A DNA stretch of 64,000 nucleotides from Amphirosellinia nigrospora (lineage: Eukaryota > Ascomycota > Sordariomycetes > Xylariales > Xylariaceae). How positions within the stretch are numbered: the first letter of the stretch is position 1; every line of letters starts with the position of its first letter. Of this stretch, positions 51,317 through 63,800 are shown piece by piece. Location: positions 1,173,501 to 1,237,500 of the forward strand of contig SCHM01000008.1 in NCBI GenBank assembly GCA_004123355.1, written 5' to 3'. Under the pieces are notes generated by a model that did not search any database, was not told the DNA's origin, and saw only the letters and a program-made list of their open reading frames with translations. The translations under genes were made by a program, and so were the position numbers.

Positions 51317-52831
51317 TTATGCATCTTGGCCTTCCTCCTTTGCTACGTCCTCCCCCTCCTCCTCGTCACTCAAGATTTCCACTTTGTCTATGACGCTTCC
51401 ATGGTCACTCATTTGGGCGACAGGATCATGGTCGGACACGTGGATAATGGCCTTGCCCTGCACATGCTTCACACTCCGTCTCCAATCCCTCCAATCTTCC
51501 TCGTCGCGAATCAGGAAGCCGATCAGCATGCTGGGGTCCATCTCCTTGATATGTAAGCGGCGGAGTTTTCGAGTATGGCACGTGTCGACGTCGCTTTGAG
51601 TATATTGGATGACATCCTCATGATAGGGAAATATGGATCGTGTGTTATGGGGTCTAGGTAGAAGAAGTGGAGACCCTGAACCCCAATGAAATAGTGGGAC
51701 GACGACGGACGCCCGCTACACAAATTGATTAGATTCCCCTGAATATTATTTAGATGTCCTCCAAGATTATGCTTACCCGGCTATGCCTATGGATTGTGGC
51801 ATTTGTAAGGAAGCCACCAGCGCTTCCCAATATACGGGTGTGATTTTGTCTATACCAAGTCTCGTGCCAACCAAGATGACGGTGGGATGAAACGTAGTGC
51901 CGTCGCACTTCGCAATTTTCATGAAATTATCCTCGTAGACGTCGGGGCCGTCGCCCGTGGAATAAACGCGAAGATTTGGCTCGTGGGCATTGGTAAGGGC
52001 TCTGGTAGCAAGACGGTGGTCAGCGCTACGGCGATACTGAGGAAACAAACTTGGCTGCTTACTGAATGCACCTTGCCGTCGCTGAAGGACCAAACCATTC
52101 ACCGGATACTTGCCACAGATGCGCCGTGACGCACGAAACTGTGTATCGAATAGGGGGCTCTCGTGTCATCTGCGAACTGGGCGAGGATTCTTCTCTCTTC
52201 GGCTTCCCGCACACCCCGTCGCCATGCTGGACAGAAGTTAGCAACAGTGATCGGTGATTTCAAGTACGCGAGGAGCGTGACATGACGGACCTCGGCCTAG
52301 CCGTTGTATGGCCATAGCATTGGCAAGAAGACTCTGGCCCGACCGGATCATACAGCCCCAACCGCTATCAGAGGCAAAGCCGGCCTGGTCGGACAGCTGA
52401 GTTTTGATCCGCATGGAAAACGACAGGGCTGCCAGTGCTTTGGGATTTTGGGATCTTGGTATGGGATCGAAGTCGGAGCGATAGGTCATCCAAATCCTAG
52501 ATTCGAAATCATCAAGGAAGGCTGGGGGCCAACCGCCATCGCGTGGAGCTTCATCGTAAGCCAGGGACTCGTCGAAACTAGTCGACGTAGAGTCGGGTGG
52601 GGTCTCGGGAAGCTGCGCAGGATTTGGGTCGGCCCCTCTAGCCGAGTCCTCAGGGTCAGGGACAGCAGCGGCAGCGGCAGCGGGCTCGCGCTTTGGACTC
52701 GGGTTGCTGTCATTTAGCTTGTAACGACAGCCAAGACACCATACGGGCTGGTCGCGGACAACATCGTTAGTGGGTTCCGGGTCCCAGAACATCTGGACGA
52801 TGCGTCGCCCAACGTCGAGCGTCGTATCCAT
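51317..52831 (-). CDS. ATG4: Autophagy cysteine protease ATG4
   Basis: C54-family protease that trims and later delipidates ATG8 during autophagy. Exons 52831-52291, 52226-52063, 52001-51777 and 51715-51317. Starts MDTTLDVGRRIVQMFWDPEP, the usual fungal N-terminus; an in-frame Met 23 residues upstream is less likely. The catalytic Cys lies in ASDSGWGCMIRSGQSLLANA. Further landmarks: WRRGVREAEERRILAQFADD, FHPTVILVGTRLGIDKITPV, GRPSSSHYFIGVQGLHFFYL followed by DP and, after a one-base loss near 51650, HNTRSIFP, giving the Asp-Pro-His catalytic pair. It closes MDPSMLIGFLIRDEEDWRDW and an acidic tail. Two more bases are lost near 52105-52120 (GASACGKYPGEWF). Restored length 1332 nt, 443 residues. 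Divergent to SQS1. Confidence 0.92.
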
Positions 52832-54105
52832 GTTGGTAGGTGGGCGTCGTTGGGGATGGCGTTGGCTGTGCCAGGATTCCAGACGGACGGTGGATGGCAA
52901 CGTAGAAAAACGAGGCGAAGGTTACGATATCCGATATCCGATACCCGTGTTTCTACGTGTCACGTAGTTACGCAGAATACAAGGATACAAGGGTTGGCCA
53001 GCCGAGAGATTAAATGAGGCGAAAAGAAACAGAAAGTGTCTATCCAGACGTCGGGCAACTAACATGAAGAAGCTATCTGGTGAGTGAGGACTAGCGTGGA
53101 TGATGTGTTGGAGAAAGTAACAAGAGAGCCGACAAGGGTCGGCCGCAAAGCGTCGAGGCGAAGCAAGCCAGACTTGTGCACCCTCCCAGCCGACCGGTGA
53201 TAAACTCAGGTCAGGTAGATATTAGAGAGCGCGGCAGTATCGTGAATTGGGAAGCGTGGATAGGCAGCGATACGAAAACAGGTGAGGCAGGTCAGATGAG
53301 TTCTGGGACAGCGAGTCACCAGTCATCTGGGGCTCACCAGTTGACGTAACTAACCTAACCAAGCAACCTGGCAAAGGGAAGGGTAGGGGAAAGGGTACCT
53401 AGGTAGGTAGGAGGGGGCTGGCAGAGGGTGCTGAGCGGCGAGCTTGGTGCACGTATTAATCCTGAGCAGGTCTAGCCTGCCCGGTCACCGTCCTGGTATC
53501 CGCCTACCTAGGTAGGTACCTACCTAATGCTAGCATTGCCCCTGCTGGTTTCGAGTTATCTTAGTCAGCCGTTAGTACCCGTGGCGGCCTGCCCATGGCT
53601 ACCTAGGTCGGCGTTGCCCCTCCCCTCCTCCCTGCCATATGCGACTACCTACCTACCTAATCGATAAAGCTTCTCTACCCAAGTTCGCCCCCATGCCCTC
53701 CAGCCAGTCATCTCGCACCTCCGTGCTTCTCATCATACATGTTGTTTCTTGAGCAACTCAACCCAAAAACCCACTCCATTCTACTCATCAGACCTAAGAG
53801 AGCCCAAGGAGCGCAAGGATTACTGATGACCTACACTACGAACCCAATCCCCTTTCAGCGAGTGGCATATTTTTGCTTTGGGGCCGCTCTTATCAGCTCT
53901 CCGTCTACCGTCCATCGGGGATCCAAAACACCCAGTGGTAGAACATACACTGCAAGGCAATGTGTTCCTTGTATTCCTCTAGCTTGTTGAAAACCCTTGT
54001 TCATATACCGCCACGTAATCTCCAGCACTACGCAGCCTATCACCATACTAGTAGTGACGCAGTGGGGTTTATTACTTGGCCCTCAGTCTACTATTCACAA
54101 CCACC
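52832..54105. promoter_or_regulatory. Divergent promoter region between ATG4 and SQS1
   Basis: 1.27 kb with three TAGGTA/TACCTA clusters (53394-53412, 53503-53526, 53642-53661) and no supported gene. The clusters lie 560-830 nt from the ATG4 start and 445-710 nt from the SQS1 start. Confidence 0.5.
53394..53661. repeat. Three TAGGTA/TACCTA clusters between ATG4 and SQS1
   Basis: GGTACCTAGGTAGGTAGG at 53394-53412, CCTACCTAGGTAGGTACCTA at 53503-53524, CTACCTACCTACCTAAT at 53645-53661, with a further TACCTAGG near 53601. Confidence 0.85.
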
Positions 54106-56167
54106 ATGCCGAGAAAGAAGAGCGACATAAAAGCGAAGCCGCGCCGTAAGGCGAAGGGACCTGTCCCTCAGCATATCCACCAAAGGTTTAGCTCGGCCAG
54201 CACACGTGACAACTCCCCTTTCATCCACCCTCACGGTACTTGCCACTCGAGATCGTCTGGGTGACATTAGTTATCGCTGACTACCGTAGGCTATACCCTC
54301 GCCGAAGAAGCTAGGAACACGGCTAGCAACCGCCGTGATTTTCGAAGCCGCGATGCCAGGCTTAGATACCAGCCCGTCACCTTCATCAGCGCTGGTTTTA
54401 TGGACCCTCTGAAGGACTTTGAACTTCCGGAGCAGCCCGGTGCACTGATGCAACCGAATGCCGTAATCCCGCGTCCTGACGCCGGCGGTCACTTAGTTCC
54501 CAAGATTCCCAATTCCGCCGAGCTACATACTCAGATAACAGGTGTCAACCGTACGGGTCAGGAAGACACATGTTCAGATGATAGGTCAGATGCCGACTCT
54601 GATTCTAGCGACGAGGTGATTCTGTTCAAAGGTCGAAACGCCAGTCGCCAGCAGCAAAAGAGCCCCTCACCGAAACCTATTGCTGGCGGAAATCATGGCA
54701 GAAAAACCACTGTGCCACCTGAAGTTAATCTAGAATTGCGATTTGCCACCGGATCCATGAATCTCGTCATTGACTCTAACTCAGTTGCTAAGGTGAAGGA
54801 AGATGATTTTATTTCTCTAAATACAAATCACCCGTCCTCACGAAGATCGCGCCTGGCCCCGAAGATGGACGAGGATAGCGAGGAAGCAGCCATCATCGCT
54901 GACTACATAGATAACATACGGAATGACGATAATGGCGATGATGCTGAGAGTGAGGAGGATGCCGTGCGTCCTAGTCTTGGTTCTCATTCCTTTAGCATAC
55001 TTCGTGATCTGGGTGGTACGGATAGTGACGCGATACCTAGTCAGCCGTCGAGTGGAGACGAATCAGAAGTTGAATCAGGAGATGAGCTAGATGAGAAGGA
55101 CAAAGAAGCCGCTAACGTACAACACCGTCTTGAGTTGGAAGACGAACGCCTGGCTCAATTGATTGCTCGGCAAGAGGAGCTGGGCCTTTGCGATGACGAT
55201 GTGCTTTTTGATAGTGTCTATCCCAATGACGAATGGATAACGGCTACCACGGCGACTCGTGGCAAGAAGAAAAGTGCATCGAAGAAATCCAGGATGTTCC
55301 AGGAAGGCAGCCAATTTCCAAGCGCTACGAGGATGTCGGAGGCATTCCAAGAGCTGGATCTTATGGACATGCAAAACTCTCGCCTTCAAAGGTCGAAGAA
55401 AGGCCCCATTTCCTTCGGCCTATCAGACTCGGAGCTGGAAGCTGCCCTGAATGTAGCCGTCAAGAAGGATCGCCTCAAGAAGGCGGACAAGAAGAAGGCC
55501 CGTGAGGAATTGCGATCGCAAGGTTTGCTAGGCAACAATAGCAGTCCGAACGACCTTCGAGCCAAGTACCTAGGAGGCATGTCTCTTGATGACCTAGCTG
55601 ACGAACTCGAGGCATTTATTCTAAGCACCCGAGAACAGTGCGTTTTCCTGCAACATGAGCTATCTAAAATTTATGAGCTAATAGAAATAGGCTTATCCTA
55701 CCACCTTTTGATAAAGGAGCTCGAAAAATCGTACACACCATTGCCAATGTCTTCAACATCAAATCCAAGTCGGCTGGTGCGGGGACCGACAGGTGCCCCG
55801 TCCTCTACCGCGTTAAAGCCACGCTCCCATACAACGAAGCCATGTTTGAGAAAGCTTTCAGCAGCGTGAGACGCACATGGTTTCCACGTGTTGATGTAGA
55901 TGAGAAGGTAGTTCAACAGACTCGCATCCTCAAGCGAACCGAGTTGTGTACCCGCAAATCCCGCACCTACAAGTCTCATCGTTCTTCGAGAGGGAGACAT
56001 TGTCGGGCAACATGCGATGGAGCTCGTGTAGAAAACAAGGGCAGAGCAATGCTAGAAAAGATGGGCTGGACCAAAGGCATGCCCTAGGCACGGTTGAGAC
56101 CCGAGGCATCGTCGTGCCGTTGACACACATAGTTAAGAAAACCAAGGCGGGCCTAGGCGATATCTGA
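54106..56167 (+). CDS. SQS1: SQS1-like R3H/G-patch protein, probable Prp43 cofactor
   Basis: Fungal Sqs1 (Pfa1) type G-patch protein; in yeast it activates the DEAH helicase Prp43 in splicing and ribosome assembly. Exons 54106-54235, 54290-55637 and 55691-56167. The N-terminus (MPRKKSDIKAKPRRKAKGPV) is basic, then YTLAEEARNTASNRRDFRSR and AGFMDPLKDFELPEQPGAL; a long acidic, disordered centre follows, with ADYIDNIRNDDNGDD and LAQLIARQEELGLCDDDVLF. The R3H region is PPFDKGARKIVHTIANVFNI and KSKSAGAGTDRCPVLYRVKA. The G-patch is ENKGRAMLEKMGWTKGMP, continuing after a one-base loss near 56085 as LGTVETRGIVVPLTHIVKKT. A short out-of-frame stretch at about 55985-56030 is bounded by compensating changes. 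The 53-nt second intron (55638-55690) restores the R3H frame without invoking an error. Confidence 0.85.
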
Positions 56168-57106
56168 ACCAGGCTGGCTTGCGGCACCGTTCTCATCACC
56201 ACTACAATGGCGTATCCAAAGAAGGAAACTAAAACCTTTCCTGGCAATTTAGAAGCTGTATCAGCTTGTTCCTATCGCACCCTAGTCAGAATTCCTGTGT
56301 ATTTTCATTACCGGGTTGCTGGTGTATTCAAGCATAGACTGTATTCGGACTTGCAATGGTGGCAACCTTGATGGGATGAAATATGTGTATACTAATCAAG
56401 CATACTGATACCGACCAGAACATATCTGCCCACTAATAATAGCTATAAAATTTCATTCGCAGTAGACGATGAATTACATGTATACGGCAACCTACACCTC
56501 GCATCCTTCAAACTGATTTTTCAAGACCATTGTTGATTTGCGTCTTTCTATACATGAAGTGATTTTCATTTTGCCAGCCTGTTGACTCGAATTAGGAGGA
56601 TTTTGACGCCACGCTCATTCAGAGTCTACATGGAATGACGCCATGCTTCTCGAATGGGTAGTGCCAAGCCTGTCGGCCGGGGTCGACTAGCCTTGTCTCC
56701 ATCTCCGTTGATTCGCAACCTCTTATGCTCCGCGTAACGCTTACATATTTTGCCTAAAAGGATGCGCGAATGCAGATCGATAAAGGCGGCTGGTAGACAT
56801 GTTCGGGATAGAAACCAAGCGACATTGTTGCATCAGAACGTTCACATGCAGAACACCCGTTATTATTTGTTCATGTCCAGATTCTCATTCCGAAAACCCT
56901 ATCGGCAAAGTGTATTGTACAACCGCAAACCCCAGACCGTGTTGTGTGCAAAGACATTGCCCCCTAGAAAAAAGCAGACCATCCGTAAACGCATTTATGA
57001 GACTCCCGAAATGTAGGACCCGATGTGACTTTGCCAGGTCTCGTCATGATGCAAAGCGAAAGAAAACCCCGCGCCCAAAACAAACAAAGCAGACGCAAGC
57101 AAGCAC
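56168..57106. other. Convergent 3' intergenic region
   Basis: 940 nt between SQS1 and H2B stops. A frame at 56750-57016 is Arg/Lys-rich but lacks any domain and is not called. Confidence 0.5.
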
Positions 57107-57743
57107 TTATTTCGTCGATGAAGAGTACTTGGTGACCGCCTTGGTACCTTCAGAAACAGCGTGCTTGGCCAATTCTCCGGGGAGGATTAGGCGGACTGAG
57201 GTTTGAATCTCGCGAGAGGAGATGGTGCTCTTCTTGTTGTAGGCAGCTAGCTTAGAGGCTTCTGTGGCAACGCGCTCGAAAATGTCTGCGTCATGCAATG
57301 TTAGACGTGCACGGAGTTCACGCACGAGTAATAGGTACTTACCGTTGACGAAAGAGTTCAGGATGCTCATGGCACGGTTGGAGATACCAGTATCGGGGAA
57401 CCTGCTTCAGGACTAGGGGTATTTCATGTTAGCAAGCGGCCAGTTCCGTCCAAATAGAACAAACGACAAGCGGGGTCAATCAAGCCCGATAGGCACGAAT
57501 TAGGGTATCGAAAATGCATAACAAGCAGCAGATGCTTGCGCGTCCAAGATGAAACCAGAATAATGTGTGCAGATGGGAACTTACCCTTGTAGATGTAAGA
57601 GGAGTAGGTCTCCTTGCGCGTCTTGGTGCGCTTCTTCTTCTCGCCAGTGGAAGCGGTCTTCTTGCCAGCATCCTTCTTCTCGGAGCCTTAGAGGCAACGG
57701 GAGCCTTGGCGGCAGGCTTCTTGTCAGCAGCTTTGGGAGGCAT
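57107..57743 (-). CDS. Histone H2B
   Basis: Core nucleosomal histone. Exons 57743-57585, 57412-57343 and 57285-57107. Tail [20 protein letters not shown], then [24 protein letters not shown], and the last exon [20 protein letters not shown] and [20 protein letters not shown], ending [10 protein letters not shown] with the Lys (penultimate TKYSSSTK region) ubiquitinated in yeast. Two defects lie in an otherwise near-invariant protein: one base lost near 57688 ([10 protein letters not shown] reads out of frame) and two bases lost near 57398 (QVHPDTGIS). With three bases restored the length is 411 nt, 136 residues, the normal size. Divergently paired with H2A 1.8 kb away. Confidence 0.93.
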
Positions 57744-59549
57744 GTTGAAAGATGGAGTTGGTGTACGAGACTCGGGTTTGTAGATGCAGATGCTGTTGAT
57801 GCGCGAAAATGGATGAAATCCGAAGAGCTGTTGTTGCGTGGTGGGAGAATGAGAGATGCAGATGGAGAAGTCAAAGTGGTTGACAGAAGAAAGGGTGTGG
57901 GTGGTGAGGTCCTTTTGTAGGTGGGATGTGGTCGCGCTAGCTTGGTTACTGATTTGGATCACGCTGTATTGCTGTTGCTGCTGCTGTACGCGCGCCCGGG
58001 GTTTGCGCATTTTGGTTTGATCCTGCCCTGTGCAGAAAGGCTGGGATGGTACGTGCGCATCTCTATCGCCGGCCAATCATAGCCCTCTGACCTGCATGTA
58101 CCTCTGTACCGCACCAATGTGGTTGGTACCCACCCCCGCTAATCTTCGCCATTGACACGCGCAACGCGTCTCGTCAGGTCCACCTACAATACCTACAATT
58201 GAATATTGCGATGCCCAGTGAAGCACTAGCCCAAAAGGCAGCCAATCATAAATTAGATAGACCAGAGAATTCAATTGCACGATTGGCTGCATCTACAATA
58301 TGTTACTGCCACAGATCTATAACATGCAATCAAGTATGGCTCTGTTGCTGGCAAATACTGTAACTCAACTATTGCCTAATGGATCGCCTTCTGAGGGTGC
58401 TAATTGTTGTTACAGCTATAGATGATTACCTCAGGTAGCCAGCCAACCGCCCGTAGCCAGTAGCATGTCGCACCTATATGAATATTCCTACTCCTCTTGT
58501 TACCGGGAATCCTCGGCCAGTCTCGCTAGTCCAAACTAGGTAAGAAGTGAAGTTATCGTGGCATCTCTGACTTCGCGACAACCGGACCTACCTGGGTGTC
58601 TCCGGCGCTACCCCTCGCAGTAGGTGAGCCTTTATTGGGTTACCTCATCCTCGGTAGCACCGTGCGCAGACTGAGAACAGCCCTTTCGGAGAATTCAGGC
58701 GGTGTCATGGCCAGTATGCAATGATTTCACATGCAGGCTGTCACAATGTGAAAATACAGTCCAGCGCCTTCACATGCCAACTCTTCATGGTCTTACTACC
58801 TCATAGCTATAGAAACAATTATATTCACAATAGGCAACAAAATCAACAAAGCAGTACAGTCTAGAGCCATCGAGAATGAAGGCTGTAAAAAGGCGGACGG
58901 AGACATGCGTAGCAGGTATCATGATATGCTTGGATAAACTGCAACAAATATGAAATGGCTGGCCAATCATAAATTAAGCAGGAATAGGGAGGCACCAGCC
59001 AGACAGGGAACTTGTCTGGGGATCTCGGGAGAGACGCAAAATTGGGGCCTTCTCGCTGCATGCATCAAAGCCTCGCAAGTGCGAATTCCCTATTGGCCCG
59101 GCGCGGTTGCACCTTATTTCTTTCTTCAGTACTAGTACGTACACGCTGGCAAGTTGTAAGGCACGGCCTTGGCCCGTGCGCATTAGCAAAGTGCTTGTGG
59201 CTAACTGACAGGCTACGTACTACCAAATCCAGCCCAAATCAGGCTAGTGCCGAATCCACCCACCTCCTGGGCTGCCCTGGGTTTTTTAGCTTGATCACTG
59301 ATCCCGGACACCGTGATTTCGTAGCCGTGATTCTGATTCTGCAGACGCGACCTGGGCGTACTTAAAGAGCTCCTCCCCCACCAACCTTCAACGTTTTCCT
59401 CTCAATTCATCTCCCAAATCTATCTGTTCTCAACCACCCCATCGCAGCCATCTCTACGCAACATCTGCTACTTTTCAGCAGCATCTCCATCTCAGGCCAA
59501 CCGCGCGCAACTTTCTAATCTCTCTACCCAACTCTCAACCACCATCAAA
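57744..59549. promoter_or_regulatory. H2B-H2A divergent promoter with repeated CCAAT-type motifs
   Basis: 1.8-kb spacer between divergent histone starts. GCCAATCATAAATTA occurs identically at 58241-58255 and 58972-58986; a third GCCAATCATA lies at 58072-58081, and an inverted ATTGGCT at about 58282-58288. These suit CCAAT-binding-complex sites coordinating both genes. A CTG repeat near 57970-57986 sits in the H2B leader. No gene supported. Confidence 0.6.
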
Positions 59550-60211
<662 letters not shown>

Positions 60212-60786
60212 TTGTGGTTGCGTTGATTTCTGTTTTCTGGTTGGTCGTTTGGGATGCTTCATGAACCACGGGGTCACGGCTGGGCACGGTTTGCTTTTTC
60301 ATGCGTACGGGTTGTACATTACACATAATCCATTGGTACATGGATACGAATGAGCACAATTGACAAAGAATTCTGAACAACTGTCGCCAGTTTCCCATCG
60401 TTTAAGTGATGTTGCATTCCCAAGATTTGTTCTAGAAGTTCATTAAATACGTAAGCCGGCTGGGTTATGACAGTGATTGGGTTTGCCCGCAAAATACAAA
60501 ATTGATGAGGCGTAGAGTGCCTGGGCATCATTGGAAGTGATGATGAGCCAGTGCGAGCAGATTCTACGACCGGAACAGCGACGTCAACAGTGAGGCGAAG
60601 GATTGGAACTTGCAAGGTTGGCTGGACGTCAACGTTAATTACACCGAGGCAAAGAGCAATGTTTGTTAACGCTATTGATAGCGCTTTTTTAATCTTCTAT
60701 ACGCAAATTACAATGTCTATATACAGGTTGTTGACGTGCCTTGGATCTCCCTTGATAGGAGTGATGAGTTCCCCCTCGCGCCCCCT
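60212..60786. other. Convergent 3' intergenic region
   Basis: 575 nt between the H2A and NDUFB9-like stops; no gene or notable repeat. Confidence 0.55.
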
Positions 60787-61394
60787 CTAGAACTTCAACG
60801 GTGGCGGAGCTAGTAGTCACATTAGCATTGACAGAAGCGGGACGGTGATGCTGTCAGCAATCAACTCACGCGCTGTGTTGTGAACGGGCAGGTTTCTCTC
60901 ATATTTCGATCCTAACAGAAATGTCAGCCGGAGATGACCTCTCCATCGAGCCCTGGAGCGCAGCGCAGCGCAGCACAGCACAGCAACCCAATGTTGGCTA
61001 ATAGATGAAAGGCATACCTCCAGGGGCGGTCGGATGGCAGTACGGATCAGGATGCTTCCACGTCTCGAGCAGTTTCTCCGTCTCGTTCAATAAGGCCTAG
61101 TCACAGTAGACGTCCCAGTCAGTCGCGACTCTCGGTCAAGCCCACTACATGGATGGTTCAGGCTCAAGCTCACCCTCTGCTTCCGGACTTCTACGATATT
61201 GCGGTTTGCCTCAAAGAGGGATCGGATATAAAGGGCTTGGCCACGCCACAGGTGTCGGTGCACAGCCCAGTCGAGGGCGAGCTTCAGGGAACGCCGGTAG
61301 AGCGATCTTGGGGGCGGCAAACTGAGTCAGATCCAGACGGCAGAGAGTACGGAGCCAATCGAACTCACAACGCAGCTCGTTGGTGGTTCGACAT
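60787..61394 (-). CDS. Complex I subunit NDUFB9-like (B22, LYR family)
   Basis: Accessory LYR-motif subunit of mitochondrial NADH:ubiquinone oxidoreductase. Five exons: 61394-61369, 61321-61174, 61096-61018, 60911-60870 and 60809-60787; 318 nt, 105 residues, every splice phase matching. Sequence: MSNHQRAAFLPPPRSLYRRS with the LYR motif, then LALDWAVHRHLWRGQALYIR and SLFEANRNI, NETEKLLETWKHPDPYCHPT then APGGSKYERNLPVHNTAPPP, ending LKF. This is the standard fungal subunit length and order. A long open frame on the opposite strand hides it. Introns are 47-77 nt with GT-AG ends. Divergent to KGD2. Confidence 0.9.
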
Positions 61395-62353
61395 GGTGAG
61401 CAAGCCCTTTTCTTTCGGCCGTGTCGCCTGGCGCTGGACTGCGATATTTATGACGATGGATGGCACGACGGAGCAGATGCAAGTGCGCGTTGGAGTGGCG
61501 ACCAGTCACCTCGCACGCAGCTTCTGCGTCTCTATGGCAGGGCAGTACAGACGCAATTCGAGCAGGACGAGGGGCGAGGGGCGAGGGGTGGAGGGGCTGT
61601 CGAGATATCGGGCCAAGACCAGAGGCGTCGTCGTCTCTTCAAGGCTTCTGGCTCTGCCTATGCAAAGCTTTGGATTGGGGGTGGACGTTTGGGGGGGATA
61701 TAGCGAGGACGGACCCATAAGTAGCTTCCAATGGGCGTTGCCTATTGGTATCATGCGCGCATCGGCCACCTACAACTGCAGCAGGATATGGCAGACAGAC
61801 TGCCAGCTGTCATGTCTCAGCAACACCCGACCAGACACCAGACAGGAACCAGGGCAGTACTGACCAGGGCAGGGCTATCAGGGCTATGACGACGGGTAAA
61901 TTCGGCAGGTGCAGACAGAGCTTGCTGGTCTAGCTCCATGCTGCTGCGGCATGACAGCATAAAATGGCCAATCCAGATTCGTTATTTTCCACCTCCAACC
62001 GTAATAGCCTCACTGCCCGGTCCTGATGCAGACCTGTCTCCATTCCATCGCTCCTCTCCTCCCTTTCCTATCCCCCAAACTTCGTAACAGCCGCAGTAAC
62101 GGCTCCCGGTCCGTCCATTGGAGTTGCTGTCGCCAGCCCCCTTGTCTGTCTGTGTAGGACAAAATATCGTATCGTCACTGGGCCCTGTTATTCTGCTCTG
62201 CTCTGCTCCTCTGCTCTGCTCCTCTGCTCTTCTCCTCTGCTCTCTTCGGTCTGTTCTCGCCACGCCTTCACACTCGCTTGCCCCTGTGCGCCGAGCAGCC
62301 ATAGATAGATAGACCCTCTTCCACTCCATTGTTCCACGTACCGCAACTTCGTC
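61395..62353. promoter_or_regulatory. Divergent promoter between NDUFB9-like gene and KGD2
   Basis: 960 nt between two mitochondrial genes. It holds a GGCGAGGG repeat near 61571-61586, a GCTCTGCTCCTCT repeat at about 62196-62243 in the KGD2 leader and a GATAGATAGA stretch just upstream of KGD2. Shared regulation is plausible but no specific site is identified. Confidence 0.5.
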
Positions 62354-63800
62354 ATGATGTCAAGACGCCTTCTCACAGCTGCGCGCATCCTGCGCCAGCC
62401 CATGCACCAGCCCTCCGAGGCCAGCTGCCGCTACCCGTCCTCATGAGCCAAGTCCGCACATATGCCCAGACTGTCGTCAAGGTTCCTCAGATGGCTGAGT
62501 CCATTACCGAGGGCACCCTGAAGCAGTGGAACAAGCAGGTCGGCGACTACGTCGAGCTAGACGAGGAGATTGCGACAATCGAGACCGACAAGGTAATATA
62601 TATGGCTGCTCTCACACACTATCAGCGCTCCGGGGAGGACAACCGCCTGACTGACGTTTCTCTGTCCCTGTAGATCGATGTGGCTGTCAATGCGCCCGAG
62701 GCCGGTATCCTGAAGGAGCTGCTTGCGAACGAAGAGGACACTGTCGTTGTGGACCAAGAGATTGCCAAGATCGAGCCCGGTGCCGCGCCTGAGGGCGGCG
62801 ACAAGGCCGAGTCAAAAGAGACGGCCAAGGAGGAGGATACCTCGACCGAAAAGAAATCCGCGCCCGCAGAACCGGAGAGCAAGCCCCAGTCTAAGCCAGA
62901 GTCTCGGCCAGAACCATCCTCCGAGCCCTCGCCACCCCCTGCACCCAAGAAGGAGGCGGCACCTTCACCATCTCAGCCTGCTAAGGAGTCCTCGGCCGCC
63001 ACCGGTCCCGTCCTTGGAAGCCGTGAGGAGCGACGTGTCAAGATGAACCGCATGCGCCTTCGGATTGCCGAGCGCCTCAAGCAGTCGCAAAACACGGCCG
63101 CCTCGTTGACCACCTTCAACGAAGTCGACATGTCGTCTTTGATGGACTTCCGGAAACTGTACAAGGATGAGGTTCTCAAGAAAACGGGCGTCAAACTCGG
63201 CTTCATGAGCGCCTTCTCCCGCGCTAGTGTTCTAGCCATGCGCGATATCCCGGCCGTCAACGCATCCATCGAGGGTGAAAACGGGGTGATACCATTGTGT
63301 ACAGGGACTATGTAGATATTTCGGTGGCCGTGGCCACCGAGAAAGGCCTGGTGACCCCCGTTGTCCGCAATGCTGAGTCGATGGATTTGGTTGGCATCGA
63401 GAAGTCCATCGCCGACATGGGCAAGAAGGTGCGTCTTCCCTAGTAACCAGTCACGATCGTGGCCGGCGTGTAATATTTCATTACTGACTCGTCGTGGTAG
63501 GCCCGGGACAACAAGTTGACCATTGAGGATATGGCCGGTGGTACATTCACCATAAGTAACGGAGGCGTCTTTGGTTCGCTTATGGGCACACCCATCATCA
63601 ACCTGCCCCAGAGCGCTGTGCTTGGCCTCCATGCCATCAAGGACAGGGCCGTCGCCGTGAACGGTAAGGTCGAGGTCCGACCTATGATGTATCTCGCCCT
63701 GACCTACGACCATCGGCTCCTAGACGGACGGGAAGCTGTACAATTTTTAGTCAAGGTGAAGGAGTATATAGAGGACCCGAGAAAGATGCTTCTAGGTTAG
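62354..63800 (+). CDS. KGD2: Dihydrolipoamide succinyltransferase KGD2 (E2 of 2-oxoglutarate dehydrogenase)
   Basis: Mitochondrial E2 core enzyme transferring succinyl from lipoamide to CoA. Exons 62354-62592, 62674-63428 and 63501-63800. A presequence begins [20 protein letters not shown], then [20 protein letters not shown] opens the lipoyl domain, whose ETDK lipoyl-Lys sits at the first exon junction (ETDK then [11 protein letters not shown]). A Pro/Ser/Lys/Glu linker follows, then the catalytic domain: [56 protein letters not shown] and [16 protein letters not shown] with the active His and Asp. The short linker without a peripheral-subunit-binding domain is typical of fungal KGD2. One base is lost between about 62400 and 62450 and one in a G run near 63288; restored length 1296 nt, 431 residues. 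Confidence 0.93.

Noticed and set aside
61153-61863. 236-residue plus-strand open frame
   Set aside because: Antisense to the five-exon NDUFB9-like gene; low-complexity, no domain, and the minus-strand gene accounts for the sequence.
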